This document shows, in pieces, positions 1 through 9,082 of a DNA stretch of 64,000 nt. The notes below the pieces were generated by a model that was not told the origin of the DNA, searched no databases, and was given only the letters and a program-made list of their open reading frames with translations. Source of the DNA: Bacteroidota bacterium (GTDB lineage Bacteria; Bacteroidota; Bacteroidia; Cytophagales; Cytophagaceae); assembly GCA_023428135.1 (NCBI GenBank), contig JAEYZG010000018.1:124001-188000 (forward strand), given 5' to 3'. The translations under genes and the position numbers were made by a program. Positions within the stretch are counted from its first letter, which is position 1. Each line of letters opens with the position of its first letter.

Positions 1-1
1 G

Positions 2-316
2 AACGCATCTCAAGATAATGCATGGCAAGATCCTTCTCTTTTCGGAACAGCGGTTCTTGCAGAGAGGATTATTACTAGTATCGGAAAGAACAACCAACTT
101 AACATTGAGATATATCCGAATCCTGCTCAAGAATTTGTCAAGGTACAAGGAGTGCAAGGGAATTTTGAATACCATATTTGGGATAATTCGGGTAGAGTGA
201 TTCTACAAGGTAGAAGTGATGGTCAAATTGAAACTGGTAATCTAAAGTCAGGCATTTATGCTCTGATGATCCAACAAGAAAGCCTAAATAGTGTAGTGAA
301 GGTAGTAATCAAATAA
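2..316 (+). CDS. C-terminal end of a T9SS-secreted protein (partial)
   Basis: Only the last 104 codons are in the window; the frame is open from base 2 to the TAA at 314-316. The segment has the layout of a type A T9SS C-terminal sorting domain: an IEIYPNPAQ motif near the start of the domain, a central WDNSGRVI strand, a SGIYALMI strand and a final VVKVVIK strand. In Bacteroidota such domains take cargo across the outer membrane and are removed or attached to lipopolysaccharide. The catalytic or binding part of the protein lies upstream of the window, so its function is unknown. A strong terminator follows about 45 bases later, so this is probably the last gene of its transcript. Confidence 0.85.
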   Translation, partial: NASQDNAWQDPSLFGTAVLAERIITSIGKNNQLNIEIYPNPAQEFVKVQGVQGNFEYHIWDNSGRVILQGRSDGQIETGNLKSGIYALMIQQESLNSVVKVVIK

Positions 317-360
317 CATTCACGAAGATTACCAACTTCTTACTGTATAATATCAATCGA

Positions 361-398
361 AAGCGGCTGCCCTCATTAATAAGGGCAGCCGCTTTTTT
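361..398 (+). terminator. Rho-independent terminator of the T9SS cargo gene
   Basis: A GC-rich stem (AAGCGGCTGCCCT paired with AGGGCAGCCGCTT, 12-13 bp, loop about 8 nt) is followed directly by a run of six T. It lies 45 nt after the stop codon at 316. Confidence 0.9.
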
Positions 399-687
399 GT
401 AAACAGGAACAGTGCGCATAAACAAGATGTTATAGATGCTTCAGATGGACGTCAAGTTTATGTTCCTTTTAAGACAGTCTGCTCTATTAGCGTGATTGCT
501 GGAAGGGATTGAGCAAGGTCTGTGTCACTCAAAGCACCTTCCTTTCTCTGAAGTCTTTGTTTATCAATTGTATAAGGATGTCCGATGTTATCTAAACCAG
601 TCAATAATATTTACGGAGGAGTGGGAGACTTTTAATTTTTTTATATAGAACTAAAACTTAATTTGCGCATCCTTAAGCAAATTTGAC
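399..687. other. gene-free stretch before the DHH phosphoesterase
   Basis: No complete gene is seen. The 3' part (about 585-639) has a short open frame ending NNIYGGVGDF-stop. This looks like the last strand of a decayed outer-membrane-associated protein, but it is too short to assign. The promoter of the next gene should lie in the AT-rich last 60 bases, but no clear consensus is visible. Confidence 0.4.
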
Positions 688-1698
688 ATGAATCCATACA
701 AAGAGATTGAAAACGAAATACTAAATGCCTCACATATACTTATTACAGCTCATAAATCTCCAGACGGAGATTCGGTAGGGAGTTCATTGGGTTTATTACA
801 TTTTATTGAAAGTTTAGGTAAAAAGGCTGTAATTGGTCACCCGGATCCCGCACCGGAGTTTCTGCAATGGCTGGAAGGAGTTGATTCAATTTTACATATG
901 GATAGAGATGGAGAGGCATTGAAAAATCATTTTCAGAAAACTGATCTTATTTTTTGTCTGGATTATAATGCTACGGATCGAGTAGGGGTTGATATGCAGC
1001 AGCTTATCAAAGGAGCTTCTGCTAAAAAAATCATGATAGATCACCACCTCAATCCGGAAAACTTCGTGGACATTATTGTTTCTGAAACAGAAGTATGCTC
1101 AACCTCTCAACTTATATATGAGCTCATTGAACAATCAGGACATGCGGATTTATTAAACGAAAAAATCGGAACAGCTTTATATTTAGGAATACTAACTGAT
1201 ACCGGATCTTTCCGCTTTCCTTCGGTGCGGCCAAGAACTCATGAAATATTAGGGAAATTATTAGGGGCAGGTGTTCAACATCATCTTATCCATGAACAGT
1301 TGAATGATAATAACACAGTTGCCCGCTTACAGTTGCAGGGATATGCGATGAGTGAAAAGCTGGAAATTCTTGATACCTGTCATGCTGCAATTATTTCATT
1401 GACAGAAGCTGAGCTTACACGGTTCAGAGCTCAGAAAGGTGATACAGACGGTCTGGCTAATTTAGCCTTGTCTATCAAAGGAATCAAGATTGCGGTTTGT
1501 CTTTATGAAAAGGAAGGAAAAATAAAGATGTCATTCAGATCTAAGGGGCAAGAAAATCCTGTTAACATTCTGGCTGAAGAGCATTTTGACGGCGGGGGAC
1601 ATGCCAATGCCTCAGGAGGTATCAGCGAATTATCCATGGATGCTACTTTAAATAAGTTAAAAACGCTGCTACCGGTTTATTTTAAATTTGATAAGTAA
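688..1698 (+). CDS. nrnA: DHH/DHHA1 phosphoesterase, NrnA-like oligoribonuclease / pAp phosphatase
   Basis: 336 aa, the usual length for NrnA-type enzymes, which degrade 2-5 nt RNAs and dephosphorylate pAp in the cytoplasm. The N-terminal DHH domain shows the metal-binding motifs HKSPDGDS (H22, D26, D28), a LDYNATDR motif near residue 95, the DHH triad at D118-H119-H120 and a GILTDTGSF motif near residue 168. The C-terminal DHHA1 domain carries the substrate-binding GGGHANASGG motif (from about G302). The start is the ATG shortly after an AT-rich leader. No neighbour shares its direction closely: the next gene is 185 nt away behind a terminator. All expected metal ligands are present. The exact substrate (oligoRNA, pAp or c-di-AMP-derived pApA) cannot be told from sequence alone. 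Confidence 0.88.
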   Translation: MNPYKEIENEILNASHILITAHKSPDGDSVGSSLGLLHFIESLGKKAVIGHPDPAPEFLQWLEGVDSILHMDRDGEALKNHFQKTDLIFCLDYNATDRVGVDMQQLIKGASAKKIMIDHHLNPENFVDIIVSETEVCSTSQLIYELIEQSGHADLLNEKIGTALYLGILTDTGSFRFPSVRPRTHEILGKLLGAGVQHHLIHEQLNDNNTVARLQLQGYAMSEKLEILDTCHAAIISLTEAELTRFRAQKGDTDGLANLALSIKGIKIAVCLYEKEGKIKMSFRSKGQENPVNILAEEHFDGGGHANASGGISELSMDATLNKLKTLLPVYFKFDK

Positions 1699-1744
1699 GA
1701 AGAATTATCAGTTTTTTGACTGATATGTTGCTGTAAAATTTAAG

Positions 1745-1791
1745 AAGGTCCGCTTGAAGCCTGTTCTGGCCTAAAGGGACCTTAATTTTTT
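1745..1791 (+). terminator. probable terminator after the DHH phosphoesterase
   Basis: The outer arms AAGGTCC (1745-1751) and GGACCTT (1777-1783) enclose a small inner GCC/GGC hairpin and are followed by AATTTTTT. It lies about 47 nt after the stop codon. Confidence 0.65.
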
Positions 1792-1883
1792 GAAAAGAAA
1801 TACTTTTTGTAGGTAATTGATTGCATATCAATAGGGTTTTGTTATTCTTTGCCGGATATTTTAGTTTGAATCTATAATCATCT

Positions 1884-4484
1884 ATGACAAAACTCAGCTA
1901 TTTATTACTCTTTTTATTGATTCTGAATTTTTCATTTAATTATTCAGCCAATGCAACTGTGTCTTCAGAGAAGGGGCATGAAACTATTCTTTTAGATAAA
2001 AACTGGGAATTCAGACAAGTAGGTAAGGGGAAATGGTCTAAGGCTTCTGTACCCGGTTGTGTTCATCAGGATTTAATTGAGAATGGAACTATTCAGGATC
2101 CTTTTTTCAGATTAAATGAATTTGACGTACAGTGGATAGAAAATGAGGATTGGGAATACAGAACAACTTTTTATGCTTCAAAGGAAATAATCAATCAGGA
2201 GATTAAGGAGCTATATTTTAAAGGACTAGATACTTATGCCGATGTTTATCTGAATGATGTGTTGATCTTGTCTGCTGACAATATGTTCAGGTCATGGACC
2301 ATAGGATGCAGTAATCTAAAAGAGGGAAACAACCAATTAAGAATAGTTTTCAAGTCACCTGTTAAAATTGGCCAGGAAAAACTGGATAAGCTTGGATTTC
2401 TGATTCCTGTGCAAAATGAACAAGCTCCAAAGGGAAAACAGAACTCTGTTATGACCAGAAAAGCAGCATATCACTATGGTTGGGATTGGGGTCCAAGACT
2501 TGTAACATCCGGAATATGGCAACCGATATATCTTCATGCCTGGTCAAAAGGAAAAATAAAAGATGTTTTCTTTCAACAAAAGGGGCTTTCCTCCAAAATT
2601 GCCAATTATTCAGCAGCTATAGAAGTTGTTGCGACAAAGGATGGAGTGGGACGAATAGATGTATTAGCTGATGGAAAGCCTCTAAATTCTTTAAAGGTTC
2701 AGTTTAAAAAAGGTCTGAATACATTTAATCTGGAGCTTGCTATTAAAAATCCGGAGCTTTGGTGGAGTGCAGGATTGGGCAATCAAAAACTATACAATGT
2801 TAAAACAGTCCTCCAGATAGAAGGTGCTGAAACAGATATAAGAGAATCCAAGCTTGGTATTCGAACATTGAAGGTTATTCAGAAGAAGGACACTCTCGGA
2901 AAATCATTTTATGTTGAGTTGAATGGAGTTCCTGTATTTATGAAGGGAGCTGACTATATCCCGGGAGATAACCTTATCACGAGAGTAGGTCAGGATAAAT
3001 ACAACAGAGTAATCAATGAAGCACTGGATGCAAATATGAATGCGCTAAGAGTATGGGGTGGAGCAGTATATGAAACGGATCAATTTTATGATCTCTGTGC
3101 AGAAAAAGGACTGATGATTTATCAGGATTTTATGTTTGCCTGCAGCATGTACCCAGGAGATGATACATTTGCGGAAAATATCAGACTTGAAGCTGAAGAG
3201 CAGGTTAAACGTTTAAGAAACTATCCTAATATTATGCTGTGGGCTGGTAATAACGAAATCCTCAATGGATGGCATGAATGGAACTATCAGGAACGTTTTG
3301 GTTATAACAATCAGCAGAAAGACACACTTTGGAAATACTATACTAATATATTCTATAAAGTACTCCCTGAAACGGTTAAAAAGTATGACCCTGAGAAATT
3401 GTACTGGGCTTGCTCTCCGCAATCAGAGGAGGATAAACTACAAACACCTCTTTCAGGAGATCAGCATTCCTGGTCTGTGTGGTTTGGTGAACAGCCATTC
3501 TCAAGCTATGAGGAACAACCGGGGCGTTTTATCAGTGAATATGGATTTCAGTCTTATCCATGTATGAATACACTTAAGAAAATTGCTTTACCGGAAGATA
3601 TGCATTGGGAGTCTGAAGTACTGCTGAAAAGACAGAGAAGTCCGATGGAGTGGATTGGAAAGGGAATGAATGGCAATCATATGATAGACAGATATATGAA
3701 GAAAGAGTTTAAAACTCCGAAAGATTTTGAATCATATGTCTATATAAGTCAACTGCTACACGGACAAGCAATAAAGACTGCAGCAGAAGCCCACAGGAGA
3801 AATATGCCATATACGATGGGTTCAATGTATTGGCAAATCAATGATTGCTGGCCAACTGTTTCATGGTCTACTGTTGATTACTTCGGCAACTGGAAAGCCA
3901 GTCATTACAGAGCAAGAAGTGCTTATCAGGACTTGATTGTAAGTTTTGCTCAACACAATGATACAGTAAAAGTATATGTTGTATCAGATAAATTGAAAAA
4001 CACTAATGCAGAACTGCGTATCAGTGTATATGACTTTTCGGGTAATCTTGTAGAAACAATTTCGCAGAAAATAACGGTTGCAGGTAATACAAGCAAAGTG
4101 TTTTTCGAGAATAAATTATCTGATTTGTTGAAGGGGAATAGTAAGGAAAATGTTTACTTAAAAGGTGAATTGTCAGAAAATGGAAAATTAATAACAGAGA
4201 ATAATTTTTTTCTGGTTCCTAATAAATCTTTGTCTTTGCCTAAGACAAATGTGGCCTCAGATCTTTCGAAGTTTGGAGATACCTATATCTTTGAAGTTAA
4301 ATCTGATAAATTTGCAAAAGATGTTTATTTGTATTTTGAAGGGATTGATTGTAATCTGAGTGATAATTTTTTTGACCTTGATGCGAACAAAACCAAAGTA
4401 CTGACTTTTAAAATTAAAGAAAATCCTTCAATAGAGGAGTTGCAAAAAAAGTTGAAAGTACTTACAGTAGCAGATAGCTATTAA
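1884..4484 (+). CDS. exported beta-mannosidase, glycoside hydrolase family 2
   Basis: 866 aa with an N-terminal signal peptide (about residues 1-24, hydrophobic core LLLFLLILNFSF). The order of domains is that of GH2 beta-mannosidases: a galactose-binding-like beta-sandwich (about 35-215, with YHYGWDWGPR), an Ig-like domain, a TIM barrel and C-terminal beta-sandwiches. The proposed acid/base is E458 in WAGNNE and the nucleophile is E552 in ISEYGFQS. The segment NALRVWGGAVYE fits the mannosidase subgroup rather than beta-galactosidases. It would release mannose from the non-reducing ends of mannan or glycan fragments in the periplasm. There is no T9SS sorting domain at the C terminus, so a periplasmic location is more likely than the surface. 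It stands alone, with its own terminator. Substrate is family knowledge; location is inferred. Confidence 0.9.
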   Translation: MTKLSYLLLFLLILNFSFNYSANATVSSEKGHETILLDKNWEFRQVGKGKWSKASVPGCVHQDLIENGTIQDPFFRLNEFDVQWIENEDWEYRTTFYASKEIINQEIKELYFKGLDTYADVYLNDVLILSADNMFRSWTIGCSNLKEGNNQLRIVFKSPVKIGQEKLDKLGFLIPVQNEQAPKGKQNSVMTRKAAYHYGWDWGPRLVTSGIWQPIYLHAWSKGKIKDVFFQQKGLSSKIANYSAAIEVVATKDGVGRIDVLADGKPLNSLKVQFKKGLNTFNLELAIKNPELWWSAGLGNQKLYNVKTVLQIEGAETDIRESKLGIRTLKVIQKKDTLGKSFYVELNGVPVFMKGADYIPGDNLITRVGQDKYNRVINEALDANMNALRVWGGAVYETDQFYDLCAEKGLMIYQDFMFACSMYPGDDTFAENIRLEAEEQVKRLRNYPNIMLWAGNNEILNGWHEWNYQERFGYNNQQKDTLWKYYTNIFYKVLPETVKKYDPEKLYWACSPQSEEDKLQTPLSGDQHSWSVWFGEQPFSSYEEQPGRFISEYGFQSYPCMNTLKKIALPEDMHWESEVLLKRQRSPMEWIGKGMNGNHMIDRYMKKEFKTPKDFESYVYISQLLHGQAIKTAAEAHRRNMPYTMGSMYWQINDCWPTVSWSTVDYFGNWKASHYRARSAYQDLIVSFAQHNDTVKVYVVSDKLKNTNAELRISVYDFSGNLVETISQKITVAGNTSKVFFENKLSDLLKGNSKENVYLKGELSENGKLITENNFFLVPNKSLSLPKTNVASDLSKFGDTYIFEVKSDKFAKDVYLYFEGIDCNLSDNFFDLDANKTKVLTFKIKENPSIEELQKKLKVLTVADSY

Positions 4485-4519
4485 TATAGATTAGAATATA
4501 AGCCTCCCTTTTATAATAT

Positions 4520-4556
4520 CATAAGGCCTCTAAATAATCAGATTAAAGGCCTTATG
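4520..4556. terminator. bidirectional terminator between convergent genes
   Basis: A perfect 10-bp stem (CATAAGGCCT with AGGCCTTATG) with a 17-nt AT-rich loop lies between the mannosidase stop (4484) and the stop of the minus-strand gene (4578). A-rich and T-rich flanks allow it to act in both directions. Confidence 0.65.
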
Positions 4557-4577
4557 AGTTTTATAAGTTCTTTATTC

Positions 4578-5081
4578 CTATTTACTCTTATACATTCTGA
4601 TCATTTCCCCATAACTGAGCCCCATAGCAAGACCATTAACAGACATTGCAATTCTCTTGGTTTTGGTAGATGCTGTTTTAGCAGATTCAATCCAGTCGGA
4701 AAAATATCCCTGATGAGATTTAGGTAAGGACTGAAAGAATTTCAATGCTTTAGGTTCATCTTCCAGGCAAGTCATAAAGTCTTCAGATAAATTTTTTTCT
4801 TCTGAATCTATAGTTAGTTCGACTACAACCATTGCACCTTTATTTTTCTTTATCGCTTTTCTTACAGATGCATTTAAAGGCATGATATAATTTCCATCTC
4901 CCATAGGCAGAAGGCTTGTGCCTTTATATTCATAATTGTCTAGTTTTCCTTTTACTCTAAAGGATTTTTTAGAGGATGGTTGCAGTTGCTGAGCGATGTC
5001 TTTAGGGATCTCTATGTAGCTCCAGCCTGTTTTCTCTCCTTTTTCCTCGAACTGGAGGATAATTGTATTAAATTTTATCAA
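4578..5081 (-). CDS. YdeI/OmdA-family protein with DUF1905 domain
   Basis: 167 aa. The N-terminal half (about 1-95) matches the DUF1905 small barrel: KGEKTGWSYIEIP, then FRVKGKLDNYEYKGTSLLP and LNASVRKAIKKNKG. The C-terminal half (about 105-165) matches the YdeI/OmdA (bacteriocin-protection) domain: FFQSLPKSHQGYFSDWI followed by AKTASTKTKRI. No biochemical activity is established for the family, which has been linked to stress or bacteriocin tolerance in other bacteria. The start is a TTG at 5081: no ATG lies upstream in frame before a stop, and the DUF1905 domain begins right at this residue. It is transcribed away from the PAS gene's 3' end with an 85-nt gap, so the two may share a transcript. 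Confidence 0.75.
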   Translation of the reverse strand: MIKFNTIILQFEEKGEKTGWSYIEIPKDIAQQLQPSSKKSFRVKGKLDNYEYKGTSLLPMGDGNYIMPLNASVRKAIKKNKGAMVVVELTIDSEEKNLSEDFMTCLEDEPKALKFFQSLPKSHQGYFSDWIESAKTASTKTKRIAMSVNGLAMGLSYGEMIRMYKSK

Positions 5082-5166
5082 TTGAGTTCGTAGGTTTATC
5101 AGAACTCAAGATAAAAAATATGGAGGTATTATGTGTCAGGTTAAAAAATAAAATTATATAGATCTG

Positions 5167-5799
5167 TTACAAATAAGGATTACTGCAACCTATTACAATC
5201 TTTTTTAATTTATCCAGATTGACAGAGTCAGTAACATTAGCAGAGAAACCAAGAATATTCGTCTTTCCTGTAATAGGGTTAACGAAAGGAACCTTATGTG
5301 TTTTGAAAACATAAGTTCTTCCATTAGACAAAGAAAAGTTTTGATTAGGAAGTTCAATGCTTTTATTTTCAATTAAGACCTCTTTGTCAGACTTTCTGAT
5401 GATCTCAATTTGTTCTTCATTCTGGATAAAATGTGCGTCTTCTTTGCCTATAATTTGCGCTTCATCCAGGCCAAACAACTCTGCTTCCAGTTTATTTATT
5501 AAAAGGTATTTTCCTTGCTCGTCTTTCAGAAAAACTGGAAAGGGCATGCCTTCAATAATTATTTTAAGAAAATCATAAGTTATTTCTTCTTTCACTAACA
5601 TTGGATTGACAGAGTTTTCAATCAGAGATTTAAGCACAGACTGCTCGTATTCATCTGTATGACTTAGTAATAAACTTTTAGCCTTTTCAGTATTTCCCTT
5701 TATGATGTATTCAATAGTAGAGAGAATACTATTAAGCTTATTCTCGAGGAAAGAAACCCGATCTTCGGGAGACATTGACTTGGCAACTTCGTTAGTCAT
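5167..5799 (-). CDS. PAS-domain sensory protein, no output domain
   Basis: 210 aa, soluble. Residues 1-65 are helical and probably coiled coil (SPEDRVSFLENKLNSILSTI). Residues about 75-195 form a PAS domain: a MPFPVFLKDEQGKYLLINK first strand, the FGLDEAQIIGKEDAHF helix, and a C-terminal ITGKTNILGFSANVTD strand with the usual PAC ending. There is no kinase, HTH, GGDEF or other output domain, so the protein probably works by contact with a partner or is a ligand or redox sensor. The ATG at 5799 is clear. Single-domain PAS proteins of this sort are common in Cytophagales genomes. The ligand is unknown. Confidence 0.7.
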   Translation of the reverse strand: MTNEVAKSMSPEDRVSFLENKLNSILSTIEYIIKGNTEKAKSLLLSHTDEYEQSVLKSLIENSVNPMLVKEEITYDFLKIIIEGMPFPVFLKDEQGKYLLINKLEAELFGLDEAQIIGKEDAHFIQNEEQIEIIRKSDKEVLIENKSIELPNQNFSLSNGRTYVFKTHKVPFVNPITGKTNILGFSANVTDSVNLDKLKKIVIGCSNPYL

Positions 5800-6187
5800 A
5801 ATTCAAATATTTTAGTGATTATATTGCCTTTAGTAAGTGAATATCCTTTTTATAAATACTCACGTATAAAATGATCCCCAACATCAAACAATTGTCAATA
5901 GATAGATTATTCTATCTTTAAAATTGTATTTTTCCTCGTTTAAAAGTGTTTTACGATTTTGAGATTTAGTGGTTTTGTTATATTAAAAAATAACCAGTCA
6001 AAGTTTAAATAATTATATTTTGCTAATTTTGTCCCTTTTTTATTGCTTAATAGAGTTGTTGATGTTTTAATTGAATTGAATTTATTTGTCATAAAGTTAT
6101 ATTTTTTATATAAGTACATATTTGCATAAAACAAATATTGAGCTTGAGGCGTAAAAATCCATCCAAGCTATTAAAATCACAATTACT

Positions 6188-6373
6188 ATGGAACAGGATG
6201 TATTTTTATTATTGAAGGACTACTATTCACTTAAGTCAGAGAGGCAAAAGATACTTGCGCAGGACTGTACCAAGAGTAAAAAAAGCAGACCTAGCGAACT
6301 GGATGAGATTGAGCAAAAAATGCAATCTTTATTTGAAATAATAAAAAAGGATTGTAGAAATTCTTACTACTAA
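6188..6373 (+). CDS. small helical protein of unknown function (61 aa)
   Basis: I do not recognise this protein. It is 61 aa, highly charged and predicted to be almost all helical (YYSLKSERQKILAQD, then LDEIEQKMQSLFEIIKKD), with no signal peptide and no membrane segment. The length, ordinary codon use and separation from larger ORFs suggest a real small gene rather than noise. It ends 31 bases before the stop of the PAS-LuxR regulator on the other strand, so the two are convergent. A helical two-strand hairpin or small adaptor is the best structural guess. Confidence 0.5.
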   Translation: MEQDVFLLLKDYYSLKSERQKILAQDCTKSKKSRPSELDEIEQKMQSLFEIIKKDCRNSYY

Positions 6374-6404
6374 CTTCTTATGTCAAATTTGAACAGGTTT
6401 TTAG

Positions 6405-7069
6405 TTAAATCAAATTAAAGGCCTGTGCAAATTTGGTCAGCTCATATTGATTTTGAACTTTTAATTTATTTCTGATATTCTTCCGGTGAGTGCTAATTGT
6501 TTTTTCTGAAATATGGAGCATCTCGGCTATTTCAGCAGATTGCTGCCCAATAGCCATTTTCTTAAGAATCTCTTTTTCCCTGTTAGTTAAACTTGAAAAT
6601 AATTTATGATTTTCCTGAAGGAATGTATTTTCATCTAACAATCTGTCTACTTTGGCATTTATAGAATTTTGTGAATCAATTGGACATGCAACAACTATGA
6701 TATGTGTAGGGGGGGCATTGTCATCCATATGAAATATTTTTAAGGTGCTGAGATACCACGTCCAATCGTGGTTTTTACTTTTTCTCACTTGTTGAAAAAA
6801 TGATATCAGTTCATTTTTATCCCCGGACTCTAAAGAGTTACTATTTTAGGTGAATAGTCTTTCCAGTCTTCAACATTAAAATATCTTTCATTGTATTCAT
6901 TAATTTCAAGGCTTTTTATCTCTTCCAGATCCACACCAAGTATTTTTAAACCACGAGGAGACATATATTCAATTTTCAAATCGGAAAGATTTTGTATAAT
7001 GATTATACCGGGTATTAGGTCTGATGTAGCAGCTGTGCCCTCAAGTTTTTGCTTAAAAGTTAGACTCAT
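6405..7069 (-). pseudogene. PAS-LuxR transcriptional regulator broken by a one-base frameshift
   Basis: Two adjacent minus-strand frames together make one Cytophagales-type PAS-LuxR regulator. The first (7069 to 6830) encodes the PAS half (YMSPRGLKILGVDLEEI...ERYFNVEDWKDYSPKIVTL-stop). The second continues the same domain (LESGDKNELISFFQQVRKSKNHDWTWYLS) and ends in a LuxR HTH (LTNREKEILKKMA, ISEKTISTHRKNI). The reading frames join if one base is restored in the A run at 6832-6834 (T run on the coding strand), which removes the stop at 6830-6832. The intact protein would be about 222 aa. This could be a recent mutation, a sequencing error or a phase-variable run. A separate translation start for the HTH half (GTG at 6788) is possible but would give a regulator without a full sensor. 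Confidence 0.8.
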
Positions 7070-7236
7070 AATATTGAATGCTATTCTTGTAAATATCTAT
7101 TCTGACTTGGTTAATTAAATATATTGTTTTCAATTTGTTCCACCGATAGTATTCTCCTCATCTTTAAATCAACAGTGGAGTAATAATTTGGTTATCAGAA
7201 GTATCATTAAGTTTGAATTTAAATATAATTTTACAA

Positions 7237-8343
7237 ATGCGTATTTGTGTAATAGAAATTTTTAAATCTAAGATAAAGCTTTCGGAGTCATTCAAGATTT
7301 CTTTGGGTGTTTTGGATTATGCTGAAAATGTAATTGTCAGAATTACAACTGATAATAGCCTGATTGGTATCGGAGAATGTAGTCCATTCAGGACTATTAA
7401 TGGTGAAAGCATGGATACCGGCTTTATCGTAGGGCAATACTTAGGAAAAGCGCTGATCGGGAAAAATCCTCTTCAAGTCGAAGAATGTATTATTCTGATG
7501 AATAAAATCATATATGGTAATGCCAGTATTAAAAGCGCTTTTGATATGGCTCTGTATGATATTGCTTCACAGTATGCTCACTTGTCTTTATATAAATTTC
7601 TAGGGGGGAGTAATTCCAAACAGATTATAACTGACTATACCATAAGTATAGATAGTCCTGAAAAGATGGCTGATGATGCAGTTAAAATAAAAAACAAAGG
7701 TTTTAAAATTATTAAGGTTAAACTTGGCGGAACGAGGGAGGAAGATATAGAAAGAATTAAGCGAATCCGTACTCAAATCGGATATGATATTCCTTTAAGA
7801 ATTGATGCTAATCAGGGGTGGGATTGTCAGACAGCTGTTGCAATTCTTAAAGATCTTGAATCTTTTAATATTCAACATTGTGAAGAGCCAATCCCGAGGT
7901 GGGATTTTATGAACCTTCCTTTCGTTAAGAATAATAGCAATATTCCGATTATGGCTGATGAATCATGTTGTGATCATAATGATGCAGCAAGACTTATTGG
8001 ATTAGATGCTTGTCATAGGTTTAATATAAAACTGGGAAAATCTTCAGGAATATTTAATGCTTTAAAAATTATAAGCCTTGCAGAGAAAGCTAATATACCA
8101 ATTCAGATAGGAGGGTTTCTTGAGTCCAGGTTAGGTTTTACAGCTTCTGCGCATGTGAGTCTTTCTAATAACATTGTAAAATATTTCGACTTTGATACAC
8201 CTTTGATGTTTGAGGAAGATCCTGTCACAGGAGGCATGTCTTATGGGGAAAACGGGCTTATTGCTTTATCGGAAACAATTGGCCTTGGTGCTTCTTTTGA
8301 TGAAGGCTATCTTCAGAATTTACCTCGAGTGTCTATACATTAA
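7237..8343 (+). CDS. dipeptide epimerase (L-Ala-D/L-Glu epimerase type), enolase superfamily
   Basis: 368 aa from the ATG at 7237. An in-frame TTG at 7213 gives eight more residues but is an unlikely start, since homologues begin at the MRICVIEIFK strand. The N-terminal capping domain (1-115) is followed by the modified TIM barrel. The catalytic set of the muconate-lactonizing/epimerase group is visible: KVK at K160/K162, metal ligands D190 (RIDANQGW), E216 (HCEEP) and D241 (MADES), and the second base K265 (NIKLGK). Such enzymes invert the alpha carbon of a dipeptide residue, usually Ala-Glu from recycled murein. Substrate specificity varies widely in the family, so the exact dipeptide is open. 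It is divergent from the broken regulator and convergent with the PAP2 gene. Confidence 0.87.
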   Translation: MRICVIEIFKSKIKLSESFKISLGVLDYAENVIVRITTDNSLIGIGECSPFRTINGESMDTGFIVGQYLGKALIGKNPLQVEECIILMNKIIYGNASIKSAFDMALYDIASQYAHLSLYKFLGGSNSKQIITDYTISIDSPEKMADDAVKIKNKGFKIIKVKLGGTREEDIERIKRIRTQIGYDIPLRIDANQGWDCQTAVAILKDLESFNIQHCEEPIPRWDFMNLPFVKNNSNIPIMADESCCDHNDAARLIGLDACHRFNIKLGKSSGIFNALKIISLAEKANIPIQIGGFLESRLGFTASAHVSLSNNIVKYFDFDTPLMFEEDPVTGGMSYGENGLIALSETIGLGASFDEGYLQNLPRVSIH

Positions 8344-8377
8344 AAGAATTTTAAAATATGTCTTGGTAGATTTTTTA

Positions 8378-9082
8378 TTAGAATTGTTTGAGAGGATCAA
8401 CTTTCTTTTGATAATATTTTTCAAGTCGCTGGAGAACAAGAATTGATAATATCAGCCAGATATAACCGATGGCAAAACCAGCCAATACATCACTGGCATA
8501 ATGTACGCCAAGATAAACTCTGCTAAGGCCGATCAGGTGGATGAGAAAAAGCAAGATGATGGTTATAATCCACTTTATTCCTTTTTGTGGCACTTCCTTC
8601 CATGTAAAATAGATAAGCAAACCATAAAAGGAAAAAGCAGTCATTGAATGGCCGCTTGGAAAACTTAAACCTGAAGCCTCTGAAAGCTTCTCCACGAGAG
8701 GTCTTGGCCTGTTAAATAAAAATTTTAGTAAAAGATTTAACAACAAACATCCTATTACTACCACCGGAACCTTTAAGCTATACCAGTGATGCTTCCTTAT
8801 AAACAGAAAATACAGGAGTAAAAGAACAAACATGACAGGTATAAATTCTCTTGAAGCAAGAAAACTCATTATTTTCATGAAAGTAGTTAATGCCGGTGAA
8901 GTAAATTGGTGAACCCACTGATATACGAAATGATCAAATTGCTCCTGTTTGTCATAAAACAATTTTTTTACTATTACTCCAAACAGAAAGATAGAAGCGA
9001 AGAAAAGTATACCTGTTATTAAGAACTCAATGGAAAAAAGTGCAATAATGGCAATGGTCTTTCTGTAAACCTTTTTGATCAT
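8378..9082 (-). CDS. PAP2-family membrane phosphatase
   Basis: 234 aa from the ATG at 9082; an upstream in-frame TTG at 9133 would add 17 polar residues and is less likely. Five to six membrane helices are seen. The three phosphatase motifs of the PAP2/BacA-like superfamily are complete: KFLFNRPRP, PSGHS, and SRVYLGVHYASD. The enzymes act on lipid phosphates at the outer face of the inner membrane, for example phosphatidic acid, phosphatidylglycerophosphate or undecaprenyl pyrophosphate. The specific lipid cannot be decided. The gene is convergent with the epimerase gene, 34 bases away, and has a long gene-free region upstream of it. Confidence 0.87.
   Translation of the reverse strand: MIKKVYRKTIAIIALFSIEFLITGILFFASIFLFGVIVKKLFYDKQEQFDHFVYQWVHQFTSPALTTFMKIMSFLASREFIPVMFVLLLLYFLFIRKHHWYSLKVPVVVIGCLLLNLLLKFLFNRPRPLVEKLSEASGLSFPSGHSMTAFSFYGLLIYFTWKEVPQKGIKWIITIILLFLIHLIGLSRVYLGVHYASDVLAGFAIGYIWLILSILVLQRLEKYYQKKVDPLKQF

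Noticed and set aside
5940..6134. Minus-strand ORF of 64 aa
   Set aside because: AT-rich low-complexity sequence (many Asn, Lys, Phe) lying in the promoter region between divergent genes; no protein-like pattern.
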